Shown one piece after another: positions 25,733 to 35,646 of a stretch of DNA of 64,000 nt. The position numbers and the translations under genes were made by a program. The notes under the pieces were generated by a model. The model was not told the DNA's origin. It ran no database searches and saw only the letters and a list, made by a program, of their open reading frames with translations. The stretch is from an uncultured Alphaproteobacteria bacterium (GTDB lineage Bacteria > Pseudomonadota > Alphaproteobacteria > UBA3830). The first letter of the stretch is position 1. Every line of letters starts with the position of its first letter. Location of the stretch: NCBI GenBank assembly GCA_905233185.1, contig CAJODB010000003.1, positions 1 through 64,000 of the forward strand, in the 5' to 3' direction.

Positions 25733-26932
25733 TTATTCCAGTGATTTGATAAAATTCTCTGCAATTTTTTTGCAATCTTTAACGGAAAAATTTTTGTTGG
25801 ATGATATCCAAACAGCTTTTGTTTGCATCATTATTTTTTGAAGATTGCTTTCTGATAAATTATATTCCGCAATATCTGATGCACGAAAATTGAAATCGAC
25901 ATATTCTGAATTTATAAAATCCATTAATTTGTTTTGTATTTTTGTTGCTTCTATTTTTGATATTTCGTTTGAAATAATTCCTCTTATAACAAACCAAATC
26001 ACGAAAAACTTTCGATCGTTTTTATGAATTTTCTTTAAATATTTTTTTGCCACATTAATTGAAGCATGAAAATTTCCTTCCAGCAGCAAAAGTCTTTTTA
26101 TTTTCTTAGAGAATTTGTATCGCTTGATTAATTCACCGAAATCGCATTCTGAAAATTTTAAGAGCAAACACAACTTTTCGATGGCAGATAACTTTATATT
26201 AATACAGAGTTCTAACGGATCGCATTTTATGGAAAACAATTCATCCAAAATCGGTAGCATATACGGAACGATTTTATACGAGTGATCTAATTCTAATATT
26301 TTTAGTAGTTCACTTAATATTCTTTCCGAAGAGAGAGTTAATATATTCCTTTTTAAATCATATATTACAGCTAAATATTCTCTATCAAACTTGAATTCTC
26401 CATAATACGCAACAAATCTAAAATAACGAAGAATCCGCAAATAATCTTCTGTAATTCTTGTTCGACAATCACCAATAAAACATACTTTTTTCTCTGTTAT
26501 ATCGGAGATGCCATTGTGATAGTCATAAATTTTCCCGTTTCTATCCATATATAGGGCATTTATTGTGAAATCTCGTCTGTTTGAGTCTGTTTCGAATGAC
26601 TTACTGAATGAAACCTTAGCTTTTCGGCCAAAAGTTTCAATATCTTCGCGCAAAGTTGTGATTTCATATCCTTTTTTATTGTATACAACTGTAACGGTTC
26701 CGTGATTTACGCCACTAGGAATTACTTTTACATCTTTTTTCTCAAAAATTTTTATTATTTCATTTGGAAGGGCAGTTGTAGCTATATCAACATCTGAAAT
26801 GGGCATTTCAAGAAGCAAATTTCTGACAGATCCTCCTACTATTCTTGCTTCATATCCATTATTTTCGATAGTTTTCAATAAAGAAATAACGTCATCTGTC
26901 AGCAAATCGGATATTTTTTCTTTGTACCCCAT
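25733..26932 (-). CDS. cca: CCA tRNA nucleotidyltransferase / poly(A) polymerase family
   Basis: Adds CCA to tRNA 3' ends, or poly(A) to RNA; the two activities cannot be told apart by eye. The nucleotidyltransferase signature is ARIVGGSVRNLLL, SDVDIAT, and RRDFTINALYMD. Downstream comes RILRYFRFVAYYG for the helical body. ATG 26932 (MGYKEKIS) fits the family start; a longer frame to 27094 runs over xseB on the other strand and was dropped. Length is 399. The divergent neighbour is xseB. Confidence 0.88.
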   Translation of the reverse strand: MGYKEKISDLLTDDVISLLKTIENNGYEARIVGGSVRNLLLEMPISDVDIATTALPNEIIKIFEKKDVKVIPSGVNHGTVTVVYNKKGYEITTLREDIETFGRKAKVSFSKSFETDSNRRDFTINALYMDRNGKIYDYHNGISDITEKKVCFIGDCRTRITEDYLRILRYFRFVAYYGEFKFDREYLAVIYDLKRNILTLSSERILSELLKILELDHSYKIVPYMLPILDELFSIKCDPLELCINIKLSAIEKLCLLLKFSECDFGELIKRYKFSKKIKRLLLLEGNFHASINVAKKYLKKIHKNDRKFFVIWFVIRGIISNEISKIEATKIQNKLMDFINSEYVDFNFRASDIAEYNLSESNLQKIMMQTKAVWISSNKNFSVKDCKKIAENFIKSLE

Positions 26933-26999
26933 GTTAAAACACTCAATATTTATGTATTCTGTACTAAGATTACTATATATATTAATGGAGCTGAAGCGA

Positions 27000-27242
27000 A
27001 TGGCAGAGAAAAAAGACGTCGAAAAGATGGAGTTCGAAGAAGCCCTAAAAGAACTTGAAGATATAGTTAAAGTTCTGGAAGAAGGAAAGTCCACTTTGAA
27101 AGAATCAGTGGATTTGTATGAGCGTGGAATCGTATTGAAAAAACGTTGCGATCAGATTCTGGAAGAAACTCAACTGAAAATAAATCAAATTGCTGTTGAT
27201 AAAGAAACAGGAACTGTGAGTGTAAATGAAATTGAGTTGTAA
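27000..27242 (+). CDS. xseB: Exodeoxyribonuclease VII small subunit
   Basis: Small subunit of exonuclease VII, which degrades single-stranded DNA with XseA. The 80-residue helical hairpin has the family pattern FEEALKELEDIVKVLEEGKS, then LKESVDLYERG and CDQILEETQLKINQI. The ATG at 27000 follows TGGAGC; an alternative ATG lies at 26985. xseA is not in the window. The following yggT gene is 20 bases away. Confidence 0.9.
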   Translation: MAEKKDVEKMEFEEALKELEDIVKVLEEGKSTLKESVDLYERGIVLKKRCDQILEETQLKINQIAVDKETGTVSVNEIEL

Positions 27243-27262
27243 TAGTTAGTGGGAGTTTTGTA

Positions 27263-27565
27263 ATGGATATTATTATTGTTCCTTTATTGTTATTGTTGAA
27301 ATCGTTAATAGGAATAGCGATTATGATAGTTGTTACGGATGTTATTTTGAGTTGGCTTGCCGCTCTTAATATAATCAATACGAGCAATCGATTTGTTTAC
27401 GCCGTTATTGATACTCTTTCAAAAATTTCTAATTTCATGTTGGATCCGATAAGGGCAAGAATGCCGTCAAATATCGGCTCAATTGACATTTCTCCTGTTA
27501 TTTTGTTAATTCTGTTAACTTTCTTAGAACATGTAATTACGAGGATTTTGTTAAGGTTCGTATAA
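27263..27565 (+). CDS. yggT: YggT-family membrane protein
   Basis: A 100-residue membrane protein with two main hydrophobic segments. The YggT centre is seen: VVTDVILSWLAALN, then a loop with DTLSKISNFMLDPIRARMP and a last membrane helix. The family has been linked to cell-division-plane and osmotic functions; its biochemical role is unknown. It sits between xseB and folD. Confidence 0.85.
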   Translation: MDIIIVPLLLLLKSLIGIAIMIVVTDVILSWLAALNIINTSNRFVYAVIDTLSKISNFMLDPIRARMPSNIGSIDISPVILLILLTFLEHVITRILLRFV

Positions 27566-27587
27566 AGATAAGTCAAATGGAGGTAAA

Positions 27588-28442
27588 ATGACGAAAATAA
27601 TTAATGGGAAAAAGATCGCCGCAGAATTTTGTGATTCAGTAAGAGATCGTGTTGCTGAATTGAAAGTTCGCGGAGTTATTCCTCGCATAGCTCTGATAAA
27701 CGCAAGCAACGATCTGGCCAGCGAAATATATGTATCAAAAAAAGAGAAACTTGCCGAATCAGTTGGTATAAAATCAGATACTTATAAATTTTCACAAGGT
27801 ACCAAAGAATCAGAAATTGCTGACCTAATTGAAAAACTTAACGCTGATAAAAGTGTCCACGCAATTTTGTTGCAGTCTCCATTAATGGAAGGATTGAGAT
27901 TTCGCGAACTTGTGAATCTAATCGCACCTGAAAAAGATGTTGATGGTCTTACGTCAATCAATCAGGGACGTTTGTTCTCTGGTGAACCGGGAGTTATTCC
28001 TTGCACTCCCCTTGGAGTATTGCATCTTATTCGTACAGTCCATGAGAAGGTGGCGGGATTACATGCTGTTGTTATTGGGAGATCATCGATTGTGGGTCGT
28101 CCTATGACGTTACTTTTGCTGAATGCGAATTGTACGGTTACGGCTCTTCATTCTTATTCGCGCGACTTGCCTGATATATGCAGGACTGCGGATATTTTAG
28201 TCAGTGCTACAGGGCAGCCGAAATTTGTCGGAAAGAATTTTATTAAACCCGGAGCAACGGTAATAGACGTTGGAGTCACTAGAATAACAACTGCTGATGG
28301 AACGAAAAAAATTGTCGGAGATGTGGATTTTGATGAAGTCAGCGAGATTGCCGGAGCAATAACTCCTGTTCCAAACGGAGTGGGTCCTATGACTGTTGCG
28401 TATCTTATGTACAACACATTAAAACTTGCTTGTTGCTACTAA
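27588..28442 (+). CDS. folD: Bifunctional methylenetetrahydrofolate dehydrogenase / cyclohydrolase
   Basis: Interconverts methylene- and formyl-tetrahydrofolate using NADP. Motifs are VSKKEKLAESVGI with the catalytic Lys, HAILLQSPLMEGLRF, PEKDVDGLTSINQGRLFSG, PCTPLGVLHL, VIGRSSIVGRPMTLLLLN (Rossmann) and TPVPNGVGPMTVAYLM. Length 284 is standard. The ribosome-binding site TGGAGG is strong. Confidence 0.97.
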   Translation: MTKIINGKKIAAEFCDSVRDRVAELKVRGVIPRIALINASNDLASEIYVSKKEKLAESVGIKSDTYKFSQGTKESEIADLIEKLNADKSVHAILLQSPLMEGLRFRELVNLIAPEKDVDGLTSINQGRLFSGEPGVIPCTPLGVLHLIRTVHEKVAGLHAVVIGRSSIVGRPMTLLLLNANCTVTALHSYSRDLPDICRTADILVSATGQPKFVGKNFIKPGATVIDVGVTRITTADGTKKIVGDVDFDEVSEIAGAITPVPNGVGPMTVAYLMYNTLKLACCY

Positions 28443-28469
28443 CAATTAAATAATCATGGAGGAAAAAAT

Positions 28470-28916
28470 ATGAATATTCTTATTAAAGCTATATGCTTTT
28501 TTGTTTTGTGCAGTATCTGCTATGAAAGCTTTTCTCATGACAACGTTGCTTCGGCGGATTTCGCAGAATTGGAAGAGACAGTTCGTAATAATACCGGTGA
28601 TATCGAAGAACTAAAACGACAAATCGCGGAATTAAAGGAACGAATTGATCAGCTCTTAGGACAAGGTAGTTTTGGTGATACTCTTTTTAAACAGGGAAAG
28701 TATGATGAAGCTCGTAAAGAATTTATAAAAGAGTACAAAGACGCGAAAGTAAGCAATAATAAAAAAGCTCCAGAATATTTATATAAACTTGCTCAATGCT
28801 TTAAAAAAATGAAAAAAAGCAAAGAAGCAAGAACAACTTTGAAAAAATTAATTGCCGATTATCCTTCCTCTGATTTTTGCGGTAAAGCAGAAAAGGAAAT
28901 AAAAGAGTTAAAGTGA
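28470..28916 (+). CDS. CpoB/YbgF-like periplasmic protein, shortened
   Basis: A signal peptide (AICFFVLCSICYESFS) is followed by a coiled coil (DIEELKRQIAELKERIDQLL). A TPR-like region then carries DTLFKQGKYDEARKEF and LAQCFKKMKKSKEARTTLKK. This order (coiled coil then TPR ending LIADYPSSDFCGKA) is that of CpoB, which links Tol-Pal to cell-wall synthesis. At 148 residues it lacks about half the usual length. It has a strong ribosome-binding site (GGAGG), and is followed by tilS eight bases on. The tilS-ftsH neighbourhood is common after ybgF in alphaproteobacteria. Confidence 0.75.
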   Translation: MNILIKAICFFVLCSICYESFSHDNVASADFAELEETVRNNTGDIEELKRQIAELKERIDQLLGQGSFGDTLFKQGKYDEARKEFIKEYKDAKVSNNKKAPEYLYKLAQCFKKMKKSKEARTTLKKLIADYPSSDFCGKAEKEIKELK

Positions 28917-28923
28917 AAAACGA

Positions 28924-30261
28924 ATGAATGATATAGCTTGGGATTTTTCAAATGAAGACGAAACGTTTAATTTGTTTAATTCTGAGATGAATTTAATTTT
29001 TTGCGATATCTGTTTTAATAAAATTTCTTCAAGAAAAGTTGCTGTAGCTGTTTCTGGGGGAAGCGATAGCTTATCTCTGCTGATTTTGCTAAATAATTGG
29101 GCAGTATGTAACAACTTTTCTCTGACATGTATTACAGTTGATCACAAATTGCGAGATGAATCGTACGAAGAGGCTATTTTTGTTCGTGACTTTTGCGACA
29201 AAATCGGAGTGAAGCATATCATTTTGGAATGGAAGAAAGATAATGCTGCTGTAGCACATGGAAAAATTGAGGATTTAGCGAGATCTGCTCGTTATACTTT
29301 GATGAGCGACTATTGCGAACGTGAATCAATTAATATTATTGCGGTTGGGCATACTTGGAACGATCAACTTGAAACATTTGAGATGAGAAAAAATTTGCAA
29401 AGTACGGAATTTGGTCTTGCTGGTATGAGTCGAGTTCATTCTATATCAAAAAATGTAAAAGTTATTCGGCCAATTATGATTTTTACTAGAGATCACTTAC
29501 AAAAATTTTTAATTCGTAAGAAAATTTTATGGAAAAACGATCCTATGAATGATGATAGCAGATTTAAGCGTGTATTTTATCGAAAAAATATTTTCTCGTT
29601 AGATAGAAAGGAATTGATAAACAAATCTTCTGAAATAAAATTGTTCGGTAAAAAAAGACGCGATATAGAAAAGCAGGCGGTATGTTTTTTGAGAGAAAAT
29701 ATCATTCCTGAAACAATAAAATTCGGATATATGGTTTTTGATTCTGCAAAATTTTTAAATGAAGAAGATGAAATACAAGCGGAGATTTTGAAGAGGACAA
29801 TTTGGAATATCGGAGGGAAAAAATACGCTCCAAAAATTGATAAAATTACTCTTAAAAATATTATAGAGTTAAAAAAAATAAAAACGCTTGGAAGATGTTT
29901 ATTAAAAGTAACCAAAAAACGGATTGCGATTTTTCGAGAAAACAGAAATTTAGGTCAAAAAATTCTTGTTGATCAGAACGGAACATTTTTATTCGATAAT
30001 CGTTTTCTTGTATCCATAAAAGATGGTAAATTTCACGATGAATTAACAAAATGTGTGATATCATCATGTAAAGGTTTTGAGAATACTTTTGATAAAAGTA
30101 ATCTCTCAGGGCTTCCGCATGAAGTAGTGTGTAGTTTGCCGTGCGTATTTATAAATGATAAGTTAGTATTTAAGTATGGAAGTAAGAATAACAATTTCGA
30201 AAAAGCATCAATTGAATGTGAATTTGTGCATAAAGTGAATTTGTTTGATATATTTCTATAG
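28924..30261 (+). CDS. tilS: tRNA(Ile)-lysidine synthase
   Basis: Turns the CAU anticodon wobble base of tRNA-Ile into lysidine with ATP. The PP-loop is [15 protein letters not shown], followed by [16 protein letters not shown] and [15 protein letters not shown]. Length 445 includes the C-terminal substrate domain. The catalytic region reads HTWNDQ where HTxxDQ is usual, so it fits. Its stop lies a few bases before ftsH; the pair is a conserved order. Confidence 0.93.
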   Translation: MNDIAWDFSNEDETFNLFNSEMNLIFCDICFNKISSRKVAVAVSGGSDSLSLLILLNNWAVCNNFSLTCITVDHKLRDESYEEAIFVRDFCDKIGVKHIILEWKKDNAAVAHGKIEDLARSARYTLMSDYCERESINIIAVGHTWNDQLETFEMRKNLQSTEFGLAGMSRVHSISKNVKVIRPIMIFTRDHLQKFLIRKKILWKNDPMNDDSRFKRVFYRKNIFSLDRKELINKSSEIKLFGKKRRDIEKQAVCFLRENIIPETIKFGYMVFDSAKFLNEEDEIQAEILKRTIWNIGGKKYAPKIDKITLKNIIELKKIKTLGRCLLKVTKKRIAIFRENRNLGQKILVDQNGTFLFDNRFLVSIKDGKFHDELTKCVISSCKGFENTFDKSNLSGLPHEVVCSLPCVFINDKLVFKYGSKNNNFEKASIECEFVHKVNLFDIFL

Positions 30262-30287
30262 TTTTTTTGTTTTTGAGAGGTATTCGA

Positions 30288-32237
30288 GTGAGTAAGAATC
30301 AAAAAAATGCGGTTATATGGGTGGCGATAGCCTGCTTTTTCTATTTGTTAGTTCAATCTTTCAGTAATGTAAAAGATGGAGCTGCAGGAATTCCTTATTC
30401 TGATTTTATAAGTGATATTGAGAGTGGGAAAATTGCTAATGTCGCTATTCATGGGGCGTCTATTGATGGAGTAACTACTGATGGCAAGCTATTCTCTACA
30501 TACAATCCGGGTGATACAGAATTAGTTGATCGGTTAATTGCAAAAAATGTAAAAATAGTTGCGGGACCAAATGAAGAGCATTCTGCTTTGTTACATATAT
30601 TTTTCAGTAGCATTCTTCCATTGCTTCTGCTTATGGCTGTTTGGTATTTCTTCATGCGACAATTGCAGGCAGGAGGCAATAAAGCACTTGGATTTGGAAA
30701 ATCAAAAGCAAAGTTACTTAATGAAAATGCGCAAAAAGTAACTTTTAAAGATGTAGCCGGAGTTGATGAAGCAAAAGCGGAGCTCGAAGAAATTGTAGAT
30801 TTTTTGAAGGATCCGGGAAAGTTTAAACGTCTTGGAGGAAAGATCCCTCGAGGAGTTTTATTGGTTGGTTCTCCAGGCACAGGGAAGACTTTGCTTGCTC
30901 GAGCTGTCGCAGGCGAAGCTGATGTTCCATTCTTCAGTATATCCGGTTCAGAGTTTGTTGAAATGTTTGTTGGTGTCGGTGCAAGTCGTGTTCGTGATAT
31001 GTTCGATCAAGGAAAGAAGAATGCGCCGTGTATTATTTTCATAGATGAAATCGATGCTGTTGGTCGCCACAGAGGTTTTGGTCTTGGCGGAGGAAATGAT
31101 GAGCGCGAGCAGACGTTAAACCAACTTTTAGTTGAAATGGATGGCTTTGAAGAAAACAGCGGAGTGATTATTATTTCCGCAACGAATCGCCCGGATGTTC
31201 TCGATCCTGCATTACTTCGTCCTGGCAGATTCGATCGGCAAGTTGTTGTTCCTGCTCCAGATCTTAATGGTCGTGAAAAAATTTTGCGAGTTCACTTGGC
31301 GAAAGTACCTTTGTCTGAAGATGTAGATCCAGTTGTTATAGCTCGTGGTACTCCGGGATTTTCAGGTGCGGATTTAGCTAATCTCGTTAATGAGGCAGCT
31401 TTACTTGCAGCACGTCGTGATAAACGAGTTGTAAATATGGAAGATTTAGAAGAAGCCAAGGATAAGGTCATGATGGGATCTGAACGTCGTTCTATGGTTA
31501 TGACAGAGGATGAAAAAAAGCTGACTGCTTATCATGAGGCCGGACACGCAATAGTTGCAATAAATCTGCCTGATTCTGATCCAATTCATAAGGCTACAAT
31601 TATTCCGAGAGGAAGTGCTCTTGGTATGGTTATGCGGTTACCTATAAACGATCGTATCTCTGTTTCTCGTGTTAAACTGGAAGCGGACTTGTCCGTAGCT
31701 GCAGGTGGACGCATCGCAGAAGAAATGATTTTTGGACCTGAAAAAATTACAACAGGTGCATCTTCCGATATAAATCAAGCGACAAGAATTGCAAAAATGA
31801 TGGTTGTTGAGTGGGGGATGAGCGACAAATTGGGATTCTTATCTTACGCGGATGATGGACCTCGTGAAGTCTTTTTAGGGCATTCGACTGTTTCAAGCAA
31901 AAATATTTCTGTTGATACTGCAAAAGTTATCGATGAAGAAATTCGTGCGATTGTTGATCGAACATATGCGAGAGCGGAAAATATTTTGAAAAATAATAGG
32001 CAGGCTCTTGAACTACTCGCTCAAGGTTTGCTTGAACATGAAACTCTTACTGGTGAGGAGATAAAAAAAATAATCGGCGGTGAAAAAGTTGAAAAGCATA
32101 TAAAAAAGTTACCACCAAAAACGTCGAAAAAAACAAAAATGCCTAGCAGTAAGGATGCAGATGAAGCAGTAAAACTCTCAATAAAGACGAAGAGAAAAGT
32201 TTCTAAAAAGTCTGCTGATGATATCGAAAAAAAATAA
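30288..32237 (+). CDS. ftsH: ATP-dependent zinc metalloprotease FtsH
   Basis: Membrane-anchored AAA protease that degrades damaged membrane and regulatory proteins. Two membrane segments ([17 protein letters not shown] and [20 protein letters not shown]) precede the AAA domain. Walker A reads [16 protein letters not shown], with Ser where Pro is usual in FtsH. Walker B is [11 protein letters not shown], then [20 protein letters not shown]. The zinc site is [10 protein letters not shown]. The GTG start at 30288 follows AGAGG. The tail (about residues 605-649) is Lys/Ser-rich. Confidence 0.96.
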   Translation: MSKNQKNAVIWVAIACFFYLLVQSFSNVKDGAAGIPYSDFISDIESGKIANVAIHGASIDGVTTDGKLFSTYNPGDTELVDRLIAKNVKIVAGPNEEHSALLHIFFSSILPLLLLMAVWYFFMRQLQAGGNKALGFGKSKAKLLNENAQKVTFKDVAGVDEAKAELEEIVDFLKDPGKFKRLGGKIPRGVLLVGSPGTGKTLLARAVAGEADVPFFSISGSEFVEMFVGVGASRVRDMFDQGKKNAPCIIFIDEIDAVGRHRGFGLGGGNDEREQTLNQLLVEMDGFEENSGVIIISATNRPDVLDPALLRPGRFDRQVVVPAPDLNGREKILRVHLAKVPLSEDVDPVVIARGTPGFSGADLANLVNEAALLAARRDKRVVNMEDLEEAKDKVMMGSERRSMVMTEDEKKLTAYHEAGHAIVAINLPDSDPIHKATIIPRGSALGMVMRLPINDRISVSRVKLEADLSVAAGGRIAEEMIFGPEKITTGASSDINQATRIAKMMVVEWGMSDKLGFLSYADDGPREVFLGHSTVSSKNISVDTAKVIDEEIRAIVDRTYARAENILKNNRQALELLAQGLLEHETLTGEEIKKIIGGEKVEKHIKKLPPKTSKKTKMPSSKDADEAVKLSIKTKRKVSKKSADDIEKK

Positions 32238-33212
32238 TTGCGGAGAAAAGCAATAATAAGTTTTTGCGTAATTGTTGATGAAAAAAGAAATCGACTCGAT
32301 AAATTTTTAGCTCATGAGCTGGTAGATATTTCAAGAAACAAGATTCAGTCACTTATTGAAGCTGGATATGTTTGTATTGATGATAAAATCGTAAAAAATC
32401 CAAATTATTATCTGAAAAGAGGCGAAAAAATAGATTTAGATTACGAAAGGCTTCGAAAAAATTCCGTCCCTTTAGCTAATTCGGATGTAAATTTTTCGAT
32501 TTTATATGAAGATGAAGATATTATTGTAATTAATAAACCAGCTGGAGTAGTTGTTCATCCGGGAGCAGGAAATTATGATCATACTCTGGTAAATGGTCTT
32601 GTATATCGTTATGATTTATCTTCGGGAAGTGATGAATCGCGTCCGGGAATCGTTCATAGAATTGATAAAGACACGAGCGGAGTTTTAGTAGTCGCAAAAA
32701 ACGATCATGCGCATGCGTTACTTGCTGAGCAATTTCAAATTCATTCCATTAAAAGAAAATACATTTGTTTTTGTTTCGGTGTTCCTCGTATGAAAGTTGG
32801 AAAAATTGAAACTATGATTTCACGAGATCCAAACAATCGTTTAAAAATGTCAGTTTCAAAAGAAAAGGGAAAATTGGCGGTTACAAATTATAAGATTTTG
32901 AAAAGTTTTTTTTCATTTGCATCGAAAATAGAATGTGAGTTGCATACGGGACGTACTCATCAGATAAGAGTTCACATGTCGCATATAGGACACAGTTTAA
33001 TAGGCGATTCAACATATAAAAAAAAGAATTATCCTCTTCCAAAAGAAATTGCGAAGTATATAAATGAATTTCCTCGTCAGGCTTTGCACGCTTATTTGTT
33101 GGAATTTGTTCATCCGAGATCAAAAGAAATTATGCATTTTGAAATTGGTTTACCAGAAGATTTGAAAGAATTGGAAGAAAAGATGTCACAATTTACATTA
33201 AATAATGGTTAA
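32238..33212 (+). CDS. rluD: Ribosomal large subunit pseudouridine synthase (RluD-like)
   Basis: Isomerises uridines in 23S rRNA. An S4-like N-terminal domain (NRLDKFLAHELVDISRNKIQ) precedes the catalytic core, with RPGIVHRIDKDTSGVLVVAK carrying the essential Asp. Further marks are HTGRTHQIRVHMSHIGHSLI and DSTYK. Length is 324. It begins with TTG directly after the ftsH stop, with no clear ribosome-binding site, so its start is uncertain but the frame is not. It is probably co-transcribed with ftsH. Confidence 0.9.
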   Translation: MRRKAIISFCVIVDEKRNRLDKFLAHELVDISRNKIQSLIEAGYVCIDDKIVKNPNYYLKRGEKIDLDYERLRKNSVPLANSDVNFSILYEDEDIIVINKPAGVVVHPGAGNYDHTLVNGLVYRYDLSSGSDESRPGIVHRIDKDTSGVLVVAKNDHAHALLAEQFQIHSIKRKYICFCFGVPRMKVGKIETMISRDPNNRLKMSVSKEKGKLAVTNYKILKSFFSFASKIECELHTGRTHQIRVHMSHIGHSLIGDSTYKKKNYPLPKEIAKYINEFPRQALHAYLLEFVHPRSKEIMHFEIGLPEDLKELEEKMSQFTLNNG

Positions 33213-33223
33213 AGATTGAGAAT

Positions 33224-33973
33224 ATGAAAGAAGGAAAAATTAGACTGGCGAAAAGAATAGCGGAAAGCGGAGCCGCATCAAGACGAGAAGCGGAACGTTT
33301 TATTGAGGAAGGACGAGTAAAAGTCGATGGAGAAGTAGTAAAAACGCCTGTTTTTTTCGTTTCAGAAAATAATGTCGTTTCGATAGATGAAAAAATCATT
33401 TCAAAAAAATCAGAAGAAATAAAAATATGGAAATTTTATAAACCAAATGGAGTAATAACTTCACGAAAAGATAGTAAAGGACGTTCTACTGTTTTTGATT
33501 ACTTCAAAAAATTTGATCAAGATCGTTTGTTATATATAGGGCGTTTGGATTGCAATTCAGAAGGGCTATTATTATTTACAAACAATGGTGATTTAGCCAG
33601 AAAAATGGAGTTGCCGAAAAATGCTTTACAACGAACATATCGAATAAGAATTTTTGGAAAACTTTCTGAAAACGCTAAAGAAAAACTGAAGCGCGGAGTT
33701 ATTATCGATGGTATAAAATACGGTTCCGTAAAAATCATTGAAGAAAATGAAATGACAACGGCAAAAAATCGTTGGCTGAAAGTAACTCTTTTTGAAGGAA
33801 AAAATCGAGAAATACGAAAACTAATGCAATATTTTGGTTGTAGCGTGAACAGACTAATTCGCATTAGCTATGGGCCGTTTTATTTGGGAAATACCATGCA
33901 GCCGGGACAGATCGAAAAAATTGGACGAAGAGATGTCGAAAAATTTCTATCACAATATTTTAACAGTAAATAA
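33224..33973 (+). CDS. rluB: Pseudouridine synthase of the RsuA/RluB family
   Basis: Modifies a uridine in 23S rRNA (RluB) or 16S rRNA (RsuA). It has an S4 domain (LAKRIAESGAASRREAERF) and the family catalytic motif YIGRLDCNSEGLLLFTNNGD. The end is KNREIRKLMQYFGCSVNRLIRI. The length, 249, and this end favour RluB. It lies twelve bases after the RluD-like gene. Confidence 0.88.
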   Translation: MKEGKIRLAKRIAESGAASRREAERFIEEGRVKVDGEVVKTPVFFVSENNVVSIDEKIISKKSEEIKIWKFYKPNGVITSRKDSKGRSTVFDYFKKFDQDRLLYIGRLDCNSEGLLLFTNNGDLARKMELPKNALQRTYRIRIFGKLSENAKEKLKRGVIIDGIKYGSVKIIEENEMTTAKNRWLKVTLFEGKNREIRKLMQYFGCSVNRLIRISYGPFYLGNTMQPGQIEKIGRRDVEKFLSQYFNSK

Positions 33974-34103
33974 TTTTTTATTTGATTATGTTTATTTACT
34001 TTTATTTTTTTTCGTTATTTCGTAATTCTTGTATACTTTTTTACAAAGTCACACTATTTTCTTGAAAAACTACAGAATAGTACCATAGGCGTTTGCTTTT
34101 TTT

Positions 34104-34193
34104 AAAGGATTCAATTTAGATTGCAAATTTCGTTATCTCGTAGCTTTTATATTTTCTTGCTTGCTATTGTTTTTTATCAAAATTGAATCCTTT
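34104..34193. repeat. 14-bp inverted repeat between convergent genes
   Basis: AAAGGATTCAATTT (34104-34117) and its exact reverse complement (34180-34193) flank about 60 AT-rich bases. It lies between the convergent ends of rluB and the 34234 gene. On the plus strand it is followed by AGTTTTTTTATC, so it could act as a terminator, though the loop is long. Nothing else is seen from 33974 to 34233. Confidence 0.5.
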
Positions 34194-34233
34194 AGTTTTT
34201 TTATCTATCTGCTACTTATACTATAAGAGATTG

Positions 34234-35523
34234 CTATTGTTGTTCAGATACTTCATCATCGGATTCTCTCTGTTCACGGCTTTCGCTTGGAGCTTCCGCA
34301 GGGAAAGAAAGTCTTTGTTCTGTTTCCGAATCTTCAGACGTTTTTTCAATGGAAGGAATATTGTCTAAATCTTCAGGTGCTTCTGCAGGAAACGATATAT
34401 CGCTTTTGTCTTCTGCTGTATTAACTGCTGTTTCTTCATTGTGCTCGCTAACGTTGATATCTTCGCGATTATCAGATGATGACGGTTCTTCCAAAAATTC
34501 GGTTACTGTAAGACTTAGTTTATTGGAAAAATAGTTTTCATTAAATTGATTCATTAATTCCGCAGTTTTTCTTCTATCCTGCTTAGATAATGTTGTTGAA
34601 TATTTGAACACTGATACCATCAAATCATTAATGTCAGATATGCAGTTAACGCATTCTATAATCATTTCAAGACATTCTGAATATCCTTTATTCCTTACGT
34701 CAGATGAATTTAATTCTCTAGTAGATGCAACCATTTCTTCTATAGCCGCAGCCATACCATTTTCTTTAACTTTAAATCCTTCATCTGATCTTTTTTCTGA
34801 AACTTCATTTGATGGATCTACCTGTAATATATAACTAGCATTCAACAAATAGAGCTTTATATATTGTTGTTTCAAATTATCTGCAAGAGTTTTTAACTCT
34901 GAAGATATTTTTTTCGCTGATTTCTCTCTGTTTGAATTAAGCATAGATGTTTGCATATCAACAATGGATTCTGCAACTTTTAACAAAGTCTCTGATGCGT
35001 TTTTGTAATATTCATTACTTATGTCAGCAGTCATAACGAGAGATTCCAGCGCTTTTTTATCTGCGCCTGTTGATTCTTTTATTCTTGGTACAACAGTTTT
35101 TTTTACTTCACTGAAACCATCGATAGTATCAACAGATGCAGCTAAAAATTTATTGATTGATTTTGCAAAAGCTATCAACTGAGAAGCATTTTCTTTTCCT
35201 ATCTTTTTTATAAAATCATCTTTGACTGATTTTAATGTTAATTTTTCTGCTTTCGTGCAAATCTTTGTTGTGCTTTTCTTGGAAGGAGTACTTTTAGGTT
35301 GTTTCGCTTTATCATATACATAATCTATGCCCAAAGCTGCGAGTGCGATAGGACCTGTAATTAAGAGGCTAACCGCACCGCCAATAATAGTTTGATGAGC
35401 AAGCTCTCCTGAAAATGACAAAGCTTCTTCAGCTACATCGCTAGGCCTTGTTATAACTGCATTAAGATCGAATACCTGCATGACGGACAAAGTGCAAGCT
35501 GCACAGATAATTTTGTGTTTCAT
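34234..35523 (-). CDS. Secreted helical protein with SFPAEAP repeats, unknown function
   Basis: A 429-residue protein, not recognised. A signal peptide (IICAACTLSVMQVFDLNA) and a hydrophobic stretch near residues 46-68 (TIIGGAVSLLITGPIALAAL) precede a long, mostly helical, Lys/Glu/Ser-rich body. The acidic tail (residues 330-429) carries two copies of SFPAEAP, in DISFPAEAPEDLD and RLSFPAEAPSESR, within a Glu/Ser-rich disordered stretch. Such a tail could be a secretion or binding region; that is inference. Downstream on the other strand lies rluB, and upstream is tsaD. Confidence 0.55.
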   Translation of the reverse strand: MKHKIICAACTLSVMQVFDLNAVITRPSDVAEEALSFSGELAHQTIIGGAVSLLITGPIALAALGIDYVYDKAKQPKSTPSKKSTTKICTKAEKLTLKSVKDDFIKKIGKENASQLIAFAKSINKFLAASVDTIDGFSEVKKTVVPRIKESTGADKKALESLVMTADISNEYYKNASETLLKVAESIVDMQTSMLNSNREKSAKKISSELKTLADNLKQQYIKLYLLNASYILQVDPSNEVSEKRSDEGFKVKENGMAAAIEEMVASTRELNSSDVRNKGYSECLEMIIECVNCISDINDLMVSVFKYSTTLSKQDRRKTAELMNQFNENYFSNKLSLTVTEFLEEPSSSDNREDINVSEHNEETAVNTAEDKSDISFPAEAPEDLDNIPSIEKTSEDSETEQRLSFPAEAPSESREQRESDDEVSEQQ

Positions 35524-35646
35524 AGATTATCTCTTTCTTACCTAAGTTTTTAATAGTTAGTATTATATAGCCCAAAAAGTAAAAAATACGTTAATTTGTT
35601 TTACAAAAATAAAAATATTTTTCAATTTATAAAAAAGTTTTGTTTT

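Noticed and set aside
26933..27094. N-terminal extension of the CCA-adding enzyme
   Set aside because: It overlaps xseB on the opposite strand and has no family similarity; the ATG at 26932 gives the family start.
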